Source: CAZTTG01 sp964615935 (GTDB taxonomy: Bacteria > Planctomycetota > UBA1135 > GCA-002686595). From it: DNA of 30,366 bases. The notes beneath the pieces are model-generated. The model did no database searches and had not been told where the DNA came from. It was given only the letters and a program-made list of their open reading frames with translations. Positions 17,033 through 25,714 of the stretch are shown here, in pieces. The position numbers were made by a program, and so were the translations under genes. Within the stretch, counting starts at the first letter, position 1, and every line of letters begins with the position of its first letter. The stretch lies in assembly GCA_964615935.1 (NCBI GenBank), contig CAZTTG010000079.1:1-30366 (forward strand), given 5' to 3'.

Positions 17033-19102
17033 CTACTCCAGCCAGTCGGAGGTGATGCCGCCGAGGAGCTTGTTCTTCTTGTCGACCAGCTGGACCTCGA
17101 CGCCCTCGGGCACCTCCTTCTTCATGTCCAGGGTCAGGTCCAGCGGGAACCACATGACGTTCCAGTCTCCGCCGTGGTCCCAGATCTCCATCTGGTTCTC
17201 GATCAGCTTGAACTTCTCCGGGCGGGTGCCCCGCTTGCTGCCCCGCTTGCGCCAGGCGGCCGCGGGCCGGGGACGGCAGTTCCACAGCCGCTCGTACACC
17301 TCCCCGCCCGCGCCGCAGACCGCCACGGTCTTGCCCTGGACGGTGACCTCGCTGCCCGCCGTGCTGTGCTGGAACACGAAGCCGTAGGGCTTGCCCAGGG
17401 TGATGGTGGTGGTCTCGCCCTTGCTGACCGTGTACTTCGGCTGCTTGGGCCCGCCCAGGATCAGGGCCTTCAGGACCTCCAGCTTCTTGCCCTTGCGGAG
17501 GTCGCCGTAGAAGAACTCGTAGCGTCCCACCGGGACCTCGACTCCCTTCTTACCGGCGCCGGCCAGGTCGTAGTAGGCGTTGCCCAGCTCGTCCAGCCCG
17601 CGCACGATGAGCCAGCCCGGCCGGCCGCCCTTGTAGTCCACGCGCAGGGTGCCGGTGTCCAGCTCGACGCCGGTGGCCTTGATGCTGGCCCCGTGGTTCT
17701 CGGCCTCGAGCTTGTACCAGGCCTCGCCGACCTTGGCGAACTCGCTCCAGGGCTGGGCCCGCTCGCCCTCGCCGATGATCATCGAGTCCAGCTCGGGCTG
17801 GCTGCGCTCGGCGGTGGTGCCGGTGTAGTTCCACAGGAGCGGCGTGCTGCCGTAGACGCCGTCCATGTTGTCGTCGAAGACGCGCAGGGGGATCTCCCCC
17901 AGCCGCCCCACCGCGCTGGAGGCGGGCGCCACGTAGATGCCCAGGTAGTCCTTGTTGCTCTCCAGGTTGAAGTCGCAGTTCTGGTAGCGGTCCTTCTGGA
18001 TGCCGGTGACCGCCAGGAAGGCCCACCGCATGGCATCCGCCTCGGGCCCCAGGGCGATCTCCACCAGCTCGAAGTTGCCCGTCAGGGGGATGACCTGCTC
18101 GGGAGTGCCGTCGCCGTCGCCGTCGATCAGGACCTTGGCGGCGGCCTCGCGCTTGACCAGGGCGCCGCCCTTGCGCGGGCCCGACTCCATGGTGGCGAAG
18201 CGGCAGGTGCTGCCCTTGGCCCCGAAGTTGAGGGAGGGCCAGATCGGGTAGACCTCGTCCAGGCCGTAGCCCGGCCGCTCGAAGGCGCTGAACTTCTCGA
18301 CCGACTCGAAGCTCATCATGGTGGTGAGCACCGTCGAGGCGTCCTCCAGGACCTCGCCCGGGGCCCGGCCGCCGCCCTCGCTGGGCTCCTTGTCGAGCCC
18401 CATCCGCGCCAGGTACTCCCAGCGCTGGCGCACCGAGTGGTAGCTGGCGCAGCGCAGCCCGATCTCGTCCGCCAGCTCGACGTAGCGGCCGTAGCCGCGG
18501 CAGGCCCGGCGCAGGTCGGCGTCCGCCTCGCGCCGGGTCTCGTCCTGGCAGTCGGCCACCCCCCACCAGCACTGCGCCGCGAAGTACTTGTCGCCCAGCT
18601 GCTCGAAGGCCAGCGCGATGCCCTCGAACTCGCCGCTGATGAGCTCGAAATCGGGTCCCTCCTTGGCCTCCGCCAGCCGCCCCAGGAGGCGGTTGTAGGC
18701 CTTCTCCAGCTTGTAGCGCTCGGCCCGCACGTGGGAGGGGACCAGGGCGTAGTACTCGTACACCTTGCCCACGAAGTCCGTCTCCATGGAGGTCTTCCAG
18801 GCGGTCCGCAGGGCGGCGGTCTCCCGCTCCAGCTCGTCGCTGGACTCGTTGGAGATCTGCAGGCAGTTCTGGATCACCCAGGTGATGGTGTCCGCCTGGT
18901 TGCCCTTGACCAGGCGCGCCTGCTCGTCCTTGGCGTTGACCCGCATGGCGGCCCGGAAGCTCTCCTTGAGCTCCTTGAGGCTGTCCTGCGCTGGCGCCGG
19001 GGCCGCGGCAGGACGGGCGGGGGTCAGGAGGAGGGCGCGGCCGTGGTCCGCGAGGGGCAGCAGGGCCGCGCAGGCGGCGAGGAGGATCCACCGGATCTTC
19101 AT
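17033..19102 (-). CDS. Secreted protein of unknown function, 689 residues
   Basis: I do not recognise a family for this protein. It has a typical signal peptide (basic MKIR, hydrophobic core to about residue 18) and a low-complexity Ala/Pro linker (28-38). A helical region follows (about 40-235, possibly TPR-like) with several Cys. The C-terminal part is beta-rich. Two Asp-rich loops resemble calcium-binding sites: IDGDGDGTPEQ (326-336) and FDDNMDGVYG (409-418), each within a repeated FAT-type or beta-sandwich-like context. The segment after 485 has Ig-like or carboxypeptidase-regulatory-like patterns (GRPGWLIVRGLDELGNAYYD). The protein would reach the periplasm or cell surface. ATG 19102 has no strong ribosome binding site, and a 24-base palindrome lies just upstream. 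It precedes serS by six bases, an odd pairing. No function is proposed. Confidence 0.87.
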   Translation of the reverse strand: MKIRWILLAACAALLPLADHGRALLLTPARPAAAPAPAQDSLKELKESFRAAMRVNAKDEQARLVKGNQADTITWVIQNCLQISNESSDELERETAALRTAWKTSMETDFVGKVYEYYALVPSHVRAERYKLEKAYNRLLGRLAEAKEGPDFELISGEFEGIALAFEQLGDKYFAAQCWWGVADCQDETRREADADLRRACRGYGRYVELADEIGLRCASYHSVRQRWEYLARMGLDKEPSEGGGRAPGEVLEDASTVLTTMMSFESVEKFSAFERPGYGLDEVYPIWPSLNFGAKGSTCRFATMESGPRKGGALVKREAAAKVLIDGDGDGTPEQVIPLTGNFELVEIALGPEADAMRWAFLAVTGIQKDRYQNCDFNLESNKDYLGIYVAPASSAVGRLGEIPLRVFDDNMDGVYGSTPLLWNYTGTTAERSQPELDSMIIGEGERAQPWSEFAKVGEAWYKLEAENHGASIKATGVELDTGTLRVDYKGGRPGWLIVRGLDELGNAYYDLAGAGKKGVEVPVGRYEFFYGDLRKGKKLEVLKALILGGPKQPKYTVSKGETTTITLGKPYGFVFQHSTAGSEVTVQGKTVAVCGAGGEVYERLWNCRPRPAAAWRKRGSKRGTRPEKFKLIENQMEIWDHGGDWNVMWFPLDLTLDMKKEVPEGVEVQLVDKKNKLLGGITSDWLE

Positions 19103-19120
19103 GGCGTCTCGTGGAGCTGG

Positions 19121-19187
19121 GGCGGTCGCCCCGGGGCGACCGCCGGTTCGCTTGCGGAGGGTGCGGCCCCGGCCCTCGGGGCCGGGG
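19121..19187 (-). promoter_or_regulatory. Two strong leader hairpins before the secreted-protein gene
   Basis: In the minus-strand leader, CCCCGGCCC/GGGCCGGGG (19187-19179 and 19175-19167) forms a 9 bp stem with a 3-base loop. Closer to the gene, 19144-19121 is a perfect 24-base palindrome (GGCGGTCGCCCC and its complement). The second ends 18 bases before the start codon. They could act as RNA attenuator or stability elements, or the palindrome could be a protein-binding operator. No T-run follows. Confidence 0.5.
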
Positions 19188-19200
19188 TCTGCGTTCCAGG

Positions 19201-19229
19201 AGTGTAGCCCCGGCGCTCGGGGCTCTCAA
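19201..19229 (-). promoter_or_regulatory. Promoter with a dyad filling its spacer
   Basis: On the minus strand, TTGAGA (19229-19224, five of six consensus) is followed after exactly 17 bases by TACACT (19206-19201, four of six). The spacer is almost entirely an inverted repeat, AGCCCCG/CGGGGCT (19224-19218 and 19212-19206), whose outer bases belong to the two boxes. It lies seven bases after the rhomboid stop, so the same dyad could end the upstream transcript or bind a regulator. Predicted leader is about 90 bases. Confidence 0.55.
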
Positions 19230-19235
19230 TCCATC

Positions 19236-20105
19236 CTAGCGGCGGTCGGAGACCCGCCGCAGGAAGTCCCGTTCACGCCGGGTAAGCTTGCTCATGCCCT
19301 CCCGGTGGATGCGCTCCAGGAGCTCGTCCAGGCGCCGCTCGTCGTCGACCTCCAGCTCCTGCTGCCGCTCCCGGCGCCGGTCCTGCCAGCCCTGGACGGG
19401 GTCCCGCCAGATCCAGCCCAGGCGCACCGCCAGGAAGCCGAAGGCCGCGCCGGTGAGGTGCACCACCACGGCCGTGCTGCCCTGGGTTCCCCCCATCAGG
19501 GCGAAGAGGTCCAGACCCACCAGGACCAGGGCCAGCACCTTCAGGGTGATGGGGAAGAACAGCAGGAAGACGGTCGCCCCCGGCCGCAGCACGGCCATGG
19601 CGACCACCACCGCCAGCACGGCCCCGGAGGCGCCCAGGGTGGGGGCGGTCGAGCCCATGGCGAGGCCCACCACGAGCTGCAGCGCTCCCCCCAGGACCAT
19701 GGCCGCGAAGTAGACCGCCACGAAGCGGCGGCTGCCCACGATGCCCTCGAGCATGGTCCCGAAGAAGTAGAGCATCAGCATGTTCCCCAGCACGTGCCAG
19801 GGCTCCACCATGCTGTGCAGGAAGCCGTAGGTGACGAGCTGCCACACGGGCAGCAGCGGCGCCCACTCCCTCCAGGAGGCGGGGCTCAGCGCCAGGCCCG
19901 GCGCGTAGCCGGGGGCACCCCCGCCCAGGCAGACGGCGTGGGCGAAGCCCAGCTTCAGGACCTGGGCCAGGAACCAGAAGAACAGGAAGGCCCCCACGTT
20001 GGCCCACAGGAGCCAGCGCACCGCCGGCGTCAGTCGGGGCCACGCCAGGCGGGGCATCCCCTGGGGACCGCCGGACTCGGGGGGGTCCTGGTACTGGCTG
20101 CGCAT
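19236..20105 (-). CDS. Rhomboid family intramembrane serine protease
   Basis: This 289-residue, six-or-more-helix membrane protease cleaves substrates within the membrane. The catalytic dyad is visible: Ser160 in the GASGAV motif and His216 in VVHLTGAAFGFLAVRL. The WHVLGNMLMLYFFG segment (103-116) provides His104 and Asn108 of the oxyanion region. WQLVTYGFLH (88-97) is the usual loop before it. The C-terminal cytosolic tail (about 254-286: RRLDELLERIHREGMSKLTR and onward) matches the DUF6576-like extension that follows some bacterial rhomboids and has an LDELLxKIHxxGxxSLTxxERxFL-type pattern. ATG 20105 is 57 bases after folD. It ends the tatA-to-folD run. Substrate is unknown. Confidence 0.92.
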   Translation of the reverse strand: MRSQYQDPPESGGPQGMPRLAWPRLTPAVRWLLWANVGAFLFFWFLAQVLKLGFAHAVCLGGGAPGYAPGLALSPASWREWAPLLPVWQLVTYGFLHSMVEPWHVLGNMLMLYFFGTMLEGIVGSRRFVAVYFAAMVLGGALQLVVGLAMGSTAPTLGASGAVLAVVVAMAVLRPGATVFLLFFPITLKVLALVLVGLDLFALMGGTQGSTAVVVHLTGAAFGFLAVRLGWIWRDPVQGWQDRRRERQQELEVDDERRLDELLERIHREGMSKLTRRERDFLRRVSDRR

Positions 20106-20162
20106 CGGAATCTGCGTGCGAGAGAAGGCCGCCGGAGGCGGGACGCGCTCCGCGCCGGCCCC

Positions 20163-21044
20163 TCAGGACCGCGCCAGCTCGGCCGGCTCGATGCCGGACA
20201 GGCGCACGGCCGCCTCGAGGGTGTTGGCGAGCAGCATCGCGATGGTCATCGGCCCGACCCCACCGGGAACTGGAGTGATCGCGCCGGCCACCGCCACCGC
20301 CTCCTCGTAGCAAACATCGCCCACGAGCCCCCCGGTCTCAACCCTGTTGATGCCCACGTCGATCACCGCCGCTCCCGGGCGAATCCAGTCCCCGCGGACC
20401 ATCTCGGGCCGGCCCACGGCCGCGACCAGCACGTCGGCCTCCCGGCAGACCGCCGGCAGGTCCCGGGTGCGGCTGTGGCACAGGGTCACCGTGGCGTGGC
20501 GGGCCAGCGCCATCAGGGCCAGGGGCTTGCCCACCAGCATGGAGCGGCCCAGGACCACCATCCGCGCCCCCTTCAGCTCGATCCCGTAGCGGTCCAGGAG
20601 CTCCAGGCAGCCGGCCGGAGTGCAGGGCCGCAGGCCGGGCTCCCCGCTGGCCAGGGCGGCCACGCTGGCCGGCGTCAGCCCGTCGACGTCCTTGCCGGGG
20701 GGGATGGCCCGCAGGATGCGGCGGGCGTCCAGCTCGCCGGGGAGCGGGAGCTGGACCAGGATGCCGTGCACGCCCTCGTCCGCCCCCAGCTCGACCACCC
20801 GCTCCTCCAGCTCCGCCTGGGAGGTGCCCGCCGGCAGGCGCAGGGTCTGCGCCTCGAAGCCCGCCTTGCGGGCGGCCTTGTCCTTGTTCTTGACGTAGAT
20901 CTGGCTGGCGGGATCCTCCCCCACCAGGACCACGGCCAGGCCCGGCCGCACCCCCCGCTCGGCCAGCGCCTCGGCGCGCTCGCGCACCTCCGCCCGCACC
21001 GCCTTGGCGGTGGCCTTGCCGTCGATGATCCTCGCCTCGCTCAT
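20163..21044 (-). CDS. folD: Bifunctional methylene-THF dehydrogenase/methenyl-THF cyclohydrolase
   Basis: This 293-residue cytoplasmic enzyme interconverts 5,10-methylene-, 5,10-methenyl- and 10-formyl-tetrahydrofolate with NADP+. Signature residues are Tyr50 and Lys54 in IYVKNKDKAARKAG, the GILVQLPLP block (94-102), DVDGLTP (119-125, with Asp121), the nucleotide-binding GRSMLVGKP (166-174) and PGGVGPMT (260-267). Full length. ATG 21044 overlaps the ccsA stop by four bases (ATGA), with GGAGGA just upstream. It sits in an operon of respiratory assembly genes, where its folate role may link to formate metabolism; that link is inference. Confidence 0.96.
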   Translation of the reverse strand: MSEARIIDGKATAKAVRAEVRERAEALAERGVRPGLAVVLVGEDPASQIYVKNKDKAARKAGFEAQTLRLPAGTSQAELEERVVELGADEGVHGILVQLPLPGELDARRILRAIPPGKDVDGLTPASVAALASGEPGLRPCTPAGCLELLDRYGIELKGARMVVLGRSMLVGKPLALMALARHATVTLCHSRTRDLPAVCREADVLVAAVGRPEMVRGDWIRPGAAVIDVGINRVETGGLVGDVCYEEAVAVAGAITPVPGGVGPMTIAMLLANTLEAAVRLSGIEPAELARS

Positions 21045-22195
21045 CGTCCCTCCTCCATGGATCCGCCCTGCTGGCCCTCCGCGGGCATGACCGTCTCGTC
21101 GGTGTAGCGGTGCAGGCTCTTCTGGCTGTCGGGCAGGTAGCCGAACATCTGGAAGGTGATGAGGACCGAGAGGGCCCCCGCCCCCAGGACCGCCATGGCC
21201 TTCTCGCCCCGGTAGCGGCCCAGCATGCGCAGGTGCACGTAGGCCAGGTAGATCAGCCAGGTGATCAGGGCCGAGTTCTCCTTGCTGTCCCAGCCCCAGT
21301 AGTTGGCCCAGGCCTCCTGGGCCCAGAAGGCGCCCATGAAGAGCCCGGCGGTCAGGAAGGGGAAGCCCACCGCGAAGCACACGAAGCTCACGCGGTCCAC
21401 GGTCGCCTCCATCTCCGCCAGCCGCTCGCTCCAGGGCCGCCCGGAATCCCCCCCCGCGCCCCGGTAGCCGAAGAGCAGCACCAGACCCACCAGGACGAGC
21501 ATGGGGATGGTCACCAGGTGGGTGAAGGGCAGGAACAGGAGCACCGCCAGGATCAGGAGCTGCGAGCCGACGCTGCGGCCGCCGTGGCGCAGCACCACCC
21601 AGAAGCGCACGCAGAAGTAGACCCCCACCAGCACCGCCGCGATGGAGAGGGTGGCGTAGCTGAAGATCAGAGTCACCAGGTGCGGCGGGAACCAGTAGGA
21701 CTGCAGCGCCGGTGGGAGGTCGCGCTGGGCCGTGGACAGGCTGGACGCGTAGTGGTCGATCAGGAGGGCGCCGGCGAAGACCGAGATCAGCAGGCCGTCG
21801 TTCATCATCCCCCAGCCGGGCCCGTGGGACGCCAGCCGCATGACGAAGTGCAGCACCAGCATGCCCGCGAGCAGCGAGAGGCTGGTCATCACCAGCACCT
21901 CGCCCATGGTCTGGCTGGGGAAGTGGTTGACCTCCACCCAGCGGTGCCACATCCAGGCCAGGCCCAAGAGCGAGGCCGCCACCAGGACCCAGACCGCGAT
22001 CCCGTGGGAGGCGGAGGGCTTGCGGCGGACCTCGCCCTGCTCGCGGCGCGCCCGCCGCATCTCGCCGGCGTGGGCGAACAGCGACCAGACGGCCGCCAGG
22101 ATGCCCGCCAGGCAGGCTGCGTTGGTGGCCCGCAGCATGCGCGCGGACTGCAGGAGGTCGTCCGCGGTGAAGTCGAGGAGCTCCTGCCAGCTCAT
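21041..22195 (-). CDS. ccsA: Cytochrome c biogenesis protein CcsA/ResC (System II)
   Basis: This 384-residue polytopic membrane protein of the heme-handling family exports heme and attaches it to apocytochrome c with ResB. The tryptophan-rich WWD motif is WANYWGWDSKENSALITWLI (296-315). Conserved histidines flank it: His172 (FPPHLVTLIFSYATL) and His321 (LAYVHLR), with an additional one at His91. About eight membrane helices are visible. ATG 22195 overlaps the resB stop (22192) by four bases, and the stop overlaps folD by four. A longer reading frame continues upstream through resB in another frame, but it is Arg/Gly/Pro-rich and not real. System II pairs with ResB in many Gram-negatives without CcmA-H. 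The identification is confident. Confidence 0.95.
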   Translation of the reverse strand: MSWQELLDFTADDLLQSARMLRATNAACLAGILAAVWSLFAHAGEMRRARREQGEVRRKPSASHGIAVWVLVAASLLGLAWMWHRWVEVNHFPSQTMGEVLVMTSLSLLAGMLVLHFVMRLASHGPGWGMMNDGLLISVFAGALLIDHYASSLSTAQRDLPPALQSYWFPPHLVTLIFSYATLSIAAVLVGVYFCVRFWVVLRHGGRSVGSQLLILAVLLFLPFTHLVTIPMLVLVGLVLLFGYRGAGGDSGRPWSERLAEMEATVDRVSFVCFAVGFPFLTAGLFMGAFWAQEAWANYWGWDSKENSALITWLIYLAYVHLRMLGRYRGEKAMAVLGAGALSVLITFQMFGYLPDSQKSLHRYTDETVMPAEGQQGGSMEEGR

Positions 22196-24708
22196 GCCTC
22201 CACCTCCCTTCCCCGGCGCGCCCGCGCGATGGGCAGCACCAGGAAGGCCACCGCCGTGCCGGCGATCACCGCCCACATGCCGGCCAGCACCAGGGGTATG
22301 CCCGGGTCGTAGACCACGCCCACCCCCGAGTAGGTCGGGAAGCGGGCGTCGGCGTTGGTCTGGAAGAAGCGGTAGCCGCGGTGCATGAAGTAGTCGTTGA
22401 CCCGGATCTCGCGCTGGCGCTCGGTGCCCACGTCCACCGGCCGCCACCCGCCGGCGGGGTCGCGCTCGTGGATCGAGAGCACGCTGCGCCACTCGAAGGG
22501 CATGGCGTCGTCGTTCTCCAGGAAGTGCAGCACGAAGCTGCCGTCGTCGGGACGCCACAGCTCGGCCCCGCCCTCGCGGGTGGTGGCCATGATCGCGATG
22601 GAGCGGCTCTCGGCCGGGGTGTCGGGGGAGCGGATGACCTCGATCTCCAGGCCCCGAGGGCTGCGCGCGTAGAAGCCCGCGTCCCAGCCGGCCACGCCCG
22701 CCCGGGGGGCGGGGAAGTCGATCTCCCGCTCCACCCGGCCGTTGGCGAGGAGCTGCAGGGGCACGATCGGCACCTCGCCCGGCAGGGCCAGGGGCGCGCC
22801 GGGCAGGGCCGGCTCGACGGCGCCGTCCTGGGCCACCAGCTCGCCGCGGCCCTCCTCCGACCAGCGCAGGACGTAGCGCGGCGGCCCGGGCGAGCTCCAG
22901 CTGTCCCAGCGAAGCCGCACCACCAGCTCGGAGTGCTCGAAGCCCGCCTGATCGCCGGACTCCACCGGGTCGATGGCCTCCAGCAGGGTGCGCCGCTCGG
23001 GCTCGCCGCCGTCGGGCGGGTGCACGTCGAGCACCACCGCGGCCATGCCGAATGGCTGCTCGGCCAGGGGGCGCTGGTCCACGATCTCGCCCTCGCCCGG
23101 CGCCCCCAGCCGGAAGTTCCGGGTGGCGCGCACCACCTCGATCCGGAAGCCCCCCGGGGCCTCGATCGAGACGTCCTCGCGGAGCTCGTGGCTGGCCTGG
23201 CCCTGGCCCGATCCCTGGAGCTCCACCAGCAGGTGGCCCAGGAGGCCCTCCTCGGCCGGCAGCTCGCCCGCGGGATCGGCATCCGCGGAGACCGTGCGCA
23301 GGCGGAAGGAGCCGTTGGGGTCGAAGAGATCCGCCATGGGCCCGTTGGGCGTGAGGAACGCGCGCTCGACCCCCGCCGGATCGCGGATCTCCAGCTCGGC
23401 GATGGGCACCGGGGTGGCCCCCGGGAGGAGGGCCTGCGGGATGGCCCGGGGCGCGCCCACCTCGGCCTGCTCGTGGAGGGCCAGGACGCGCAATCGCAGC
23501 GCGGGACGCAGCTCGCCGGCGGCGTCCTCGCGGTAGTCCAGGTCGATCTCGCGGCCCTTCCAGAGCGTGAATCGGGGGACCGCCAGGCCGCGAGGGGCAT
23601 CGGCGAAGAGCACCTCGAGCGCCTTCCAGTCGCGGCGGGCGAAGTGATCCAGCTTCACCCCGAAGGGCATGCGGGAGGCCTTGCGCGGGTCGAAGTGCCG
23701 CCAGTAGGTGTCCTCGGGCTCGGGATCGTCCAGGTCCAGCTGCAGGATCCCGCGGTCGGTGGCCATGTTGCTGACCAGCCCGCCGACCAGGAGCACCATC
23801 ATCCCCAGGTGGCTCAGGGTCGTGCCGGCCTTGTCGAGGGACAGCCAGCGCCACGGCGGGGTGCGCAGGGTGTTGGTCAGGATGGAGAGGAACAGCAGGA
23901 TGAGCAGGCTGGCGAACCAGCTCGACTTGTAGGTGCGGTTCAGCTCCAGCAGCGTGGCGATCCGGAAGGAGTGCCACAGCAGGTCCTCGTGCTCGCGGAT
24001 CCAGGCCCCGATCTCCGGGCTGTCGACGCGCTGCCGGGCACCCGACAGGTAGCGCTTGCGGCGGTTTTCCTGCTCCTCGGGTCCGTAGCGGCGGCCGAGG
24101 GCCTCGAGCTGCTCCTCCAGCCCGGCCGAGAGCGGCTCCGCCTTCCCTCGCCCGATGCCGTACAGGTGCAGCAGGTTCCAGAGGAAGTAGCCCTCGGCCC
24201 AGCGGTAGGCCTCGTACTGCGTGTGCTGGTTCCGCGCGGCCGCCGGGATCGCGCCGTGCTCCTTCAGGAGCTGGGCCTTCTCGTGCTCGCGCTCGAGGTC
24301 CACCCGCACCTCGGGGTCCTCGAAGCCCTCGATCTGGGGCACCAGCACCCCGATCATGACCGCCAGGATGGAGAGGATCACCAGGGTCACGCCCACCCGG
24401 AAGCTCCGGAAGAAGCCCACCACGGCGCGGCGTTGATGCACGACGAAGAAGGCCACCAGCACCAGGAAGACGGCCAGCAGCCAGTCCGTGAGCTTCATCT
24501 CGCCGAGCAGCCCGCCGGCCAGGCTCAGCGCCCCGGAGGGATCCCCGGCCACCAGCCGGCGCAGGGCGATCTGGGGGGGCCAGTCCGACAGCATCTCGCC
24601 GGTCCCGTGCCCCGCCACCACCAGGAGCAGCGCCACCAGGGTGGCCCCGGCGAAGCCCCACTCCCGCTCCCCGGCTCCGGCCGGCTTCCTCGCTTCTTCT
24701 TCGGACAC
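22192..24708 (-). CDS. resB: Cytochrome c biogenesis protein ResB (System II), unusually long
   Basis: This 838-residue membrane protein is the partner of CcsA in cytochrome c maturation. Helices appear at about 18-33, 78-91, 107-124, 263-278, 295-312 and 804-828. The large region between helices 5 and 6 (about 315-800) is periplasmic. The C-terminal end is typical ResB: VNDYFMHRGYRFFQTNADAR then VVYDPGIPLVLAGMW, the periplasmic docking region before the last helix. At 838 residues it is longer than ordinary ResB (about 400-700), with much beta-rich inserted sequence. The GTG start at 24708 has GGAGGA five bases upstream. It follows the prenyl synthase by 19 bases. Heme-ligand histidines cannot be assigned with certainty from sequence alone. 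Confidence 0.92.
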   Translation of the reverse strand: MSEEEARKPAGAGEREWGFAGATLVALLLVVAGHGTGEMLSDWPPQIALRRLVAGDPSGALSLAGGLLGEMKLTDWLLAVFLVLVAFFVVHQRRAVVGFFRSFRVGVTLVILSILAVMIGVLVPQIEGFEDPEVRVDLEREHEKAQLLKEHGAIPAAARNQHTQYEAYRWAEGYFLWNLLHLYGIGRGKAEPLSAGLEEQLEALGRRYGPEEQENRRKRYLSGARQRVDSPEIGAWIREHEDLLWHSFRIATLLELNRTYKSSWFASLLILLFLSILTNTLRTPPWRWLSLDKAGTTLSHLGMMVLLVGGLVSNMATDRGILQLDLDDPEPEDTYWRHFDPRKASRMPFGVKLDHFARRDWKALEVLFADAPRGLAVPRFTLWKGREIDLDYREDAAGELRPALRLRVLALHEQAEVGAPRAIPQALLPGATPVPIAELEIRDPAGVERAFLTPNGPMADLFDPNGSFRLRTVSADADPAGELPAEEGLLGHLLVELQGSGQGQASHELREDVSIEAPGGFRIEVVRATRNFRLGAPGEGEIVDQRPLAEQPFGMAAVVLDVHPPDGGEPERRTLLEAIDPVESGDQAGFEHSELVVRLRWDSWSSPGPPRYVLRWSEEGRGELVAQDGAVEPALPGAPLALPGEVPIVPLQLLANGRVEREIDFPAPRAGVAGWDAGFYARSPRGLEIEVIRSPDTPAESRSIAIMATTREGGAELWRPDDGSFVLHFLENDDAMPFEWRSVLSIHERDPAGGWRPVDVGTERQREIRVNDYFMHRGYRFFQTNADARFPTYSGVGVVYDPGIPLVLAGMWAVIAGTAVAFLVLPIARARRGREVEA

Positions 24709-24727
24709 GTGTTCCTCCTCCAGAGGA

Positions 24728-25714
24728 CTACCAGCGCCGCCGCAGGACGAAGTCCGCCAGGCCCTCGAGGGCGCCTCGGGCGGGCCCGCGGGGCAGGACC
24801 TCCAGGCGCTGGACCGCCGACGCGACCAGCTCCCGGGCTCGGCCCAGGGCGTAGTCCAGGCCCGGCGAGAGGTCGCAGGCCTCGCGCAAGCGCGCGGCGC
24901 GGCCCTCGATCCCGGGCATGGTGTAGACGTCCCGCACCCGCGCCCGCAGGCCCTCGTCGGCCTGGCGGTACAGGTGCAGGATGGGCAGGGTCACCTTGCC
25001 GTCCTCGACGTCGGTGCCCACGCTCTTGCCCACGACCTCCGGATCGCCCACCACGTCCAGGCAGTCGTCGACGATCTGGAAGGCCAGCCCGATCTCCCAG
25101 CCGAAGCTGCGCATCACCTCGCCGATGTCCTCCCGGCCGCCGGGGTAGCGCGCCCCCAGCTCGCAGGCGGCGGCGTACAGGCTGGCGGTCTTCGCGCCGC
25201 AGATGGCCTCGTACTGCTCCTGGGTGAGGTCGAAGTCGTAGCGCCGCGTGCTCTGCTCGATCTCCCCCACGCAGATGCGCCGGGTGGTCTCGGCCAGGAG
25301 GCTGCTGCACAGGCGCGAGGAGAGGCCGGTGGACAGGGCGAAGGCGCGGGCGTACAGGAAGTCGCCCAGGAGGACCGCGAGCTGGTTGTCCCAGCGCTGG
25401 TTGACGCAGGCCAGTCGCCGGCGCACCTGGGCGCCGTCGAGGATGTCGTCGTGCACCAGGGTGGCCAGGTGGATCATCTCCACGATGGCCGCGATGGTGG
25501 GATGCTCGTCGGTGCCGTTGCCGGTGGCCTCCCCCGAGAGCAGGACGGTGGCCGCTCGGAGCTGCTTGCCGCCGAAGCGCTTCACGTGGCCGGTCATGTC
25601 CTTCACCGCCGCCGAGGCGTCGGTGACGTTCTGGACCAGGACCTCCCGCATCCGCTCCATGCCCCCCTCGATCGGGGCGTAGAGCTCCTTCAGGCTGGAG
25701 TCGGGTTGACTCAT
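24728..25714 (-). CDS. Polyprenyl diphosphate synthase (quinone side-chain)
   Basis: This 328-residue trans-type polyprenyl diphosphate synthase builds the isoprenoid tail for menaquinone or ubiquinone. The first Asp-rich motif is DDILD (89-93), the second is DDCLD (216-220), and the substrate-binding GGKQLRA (48-54) keeps the Lys and Arg needed for diphosphate binding, with Gln in place of the more common Arg. KTASLYAAACELGA (175-188) and KVTLP match too. Chain length cannot be read reliably. ATG 25714 overlaps the mobA stop by four bases (ATGA). Because this gene lies beside cytochrome c assembly genes, a respiratory-quinone role fits. Confidence 0.93.
   Translation of the reverse strand: MSQPDSSLKELYAPIEGGMERMREVLVQNVTDASAAVKDMTGHVKRFGGKQLRAATVLLSGEATGNGTDEHPTIAAIVEMIHLATLVHDDILDGAQVRRRLACVNQRWDNQLAVLLGDFLYARAFALSTGLSSRLCSSLLAETTRRICVGEIEQSTRRYDFDLTQEQYEAICGAKTASLYAAACELGARYPGGREDIGEVMRSFGWEIGLAFQIVDDCLDVVGDPEVVGKSVGTDVEDGKVTLPILHLYRQADEGLRARVRDVYTMPGIEGRAARLREACDLSPGLDYALGRARELVASAVQRLEVLPRGPARGALEGLADFVLRRRW

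Noticed and set aside
15674..19207. Plus-strand open frame of over 1100 codons opposite serS and the secreted protein
   Set aside because: Its composition is His/Leu/Gly/Val-rich and repetitive; both minus-strand genes have clear signatures or a signal peptide.
21041..24661. Apparent single long protein fusing sequence across resB with CcsA
   Set aside because: Only the last 384 codons are CcsA. The upstream part is out of frame with the real ResB and is Arg/Gly/Pro-rich, so this is not a ResB-CcsA fusion.
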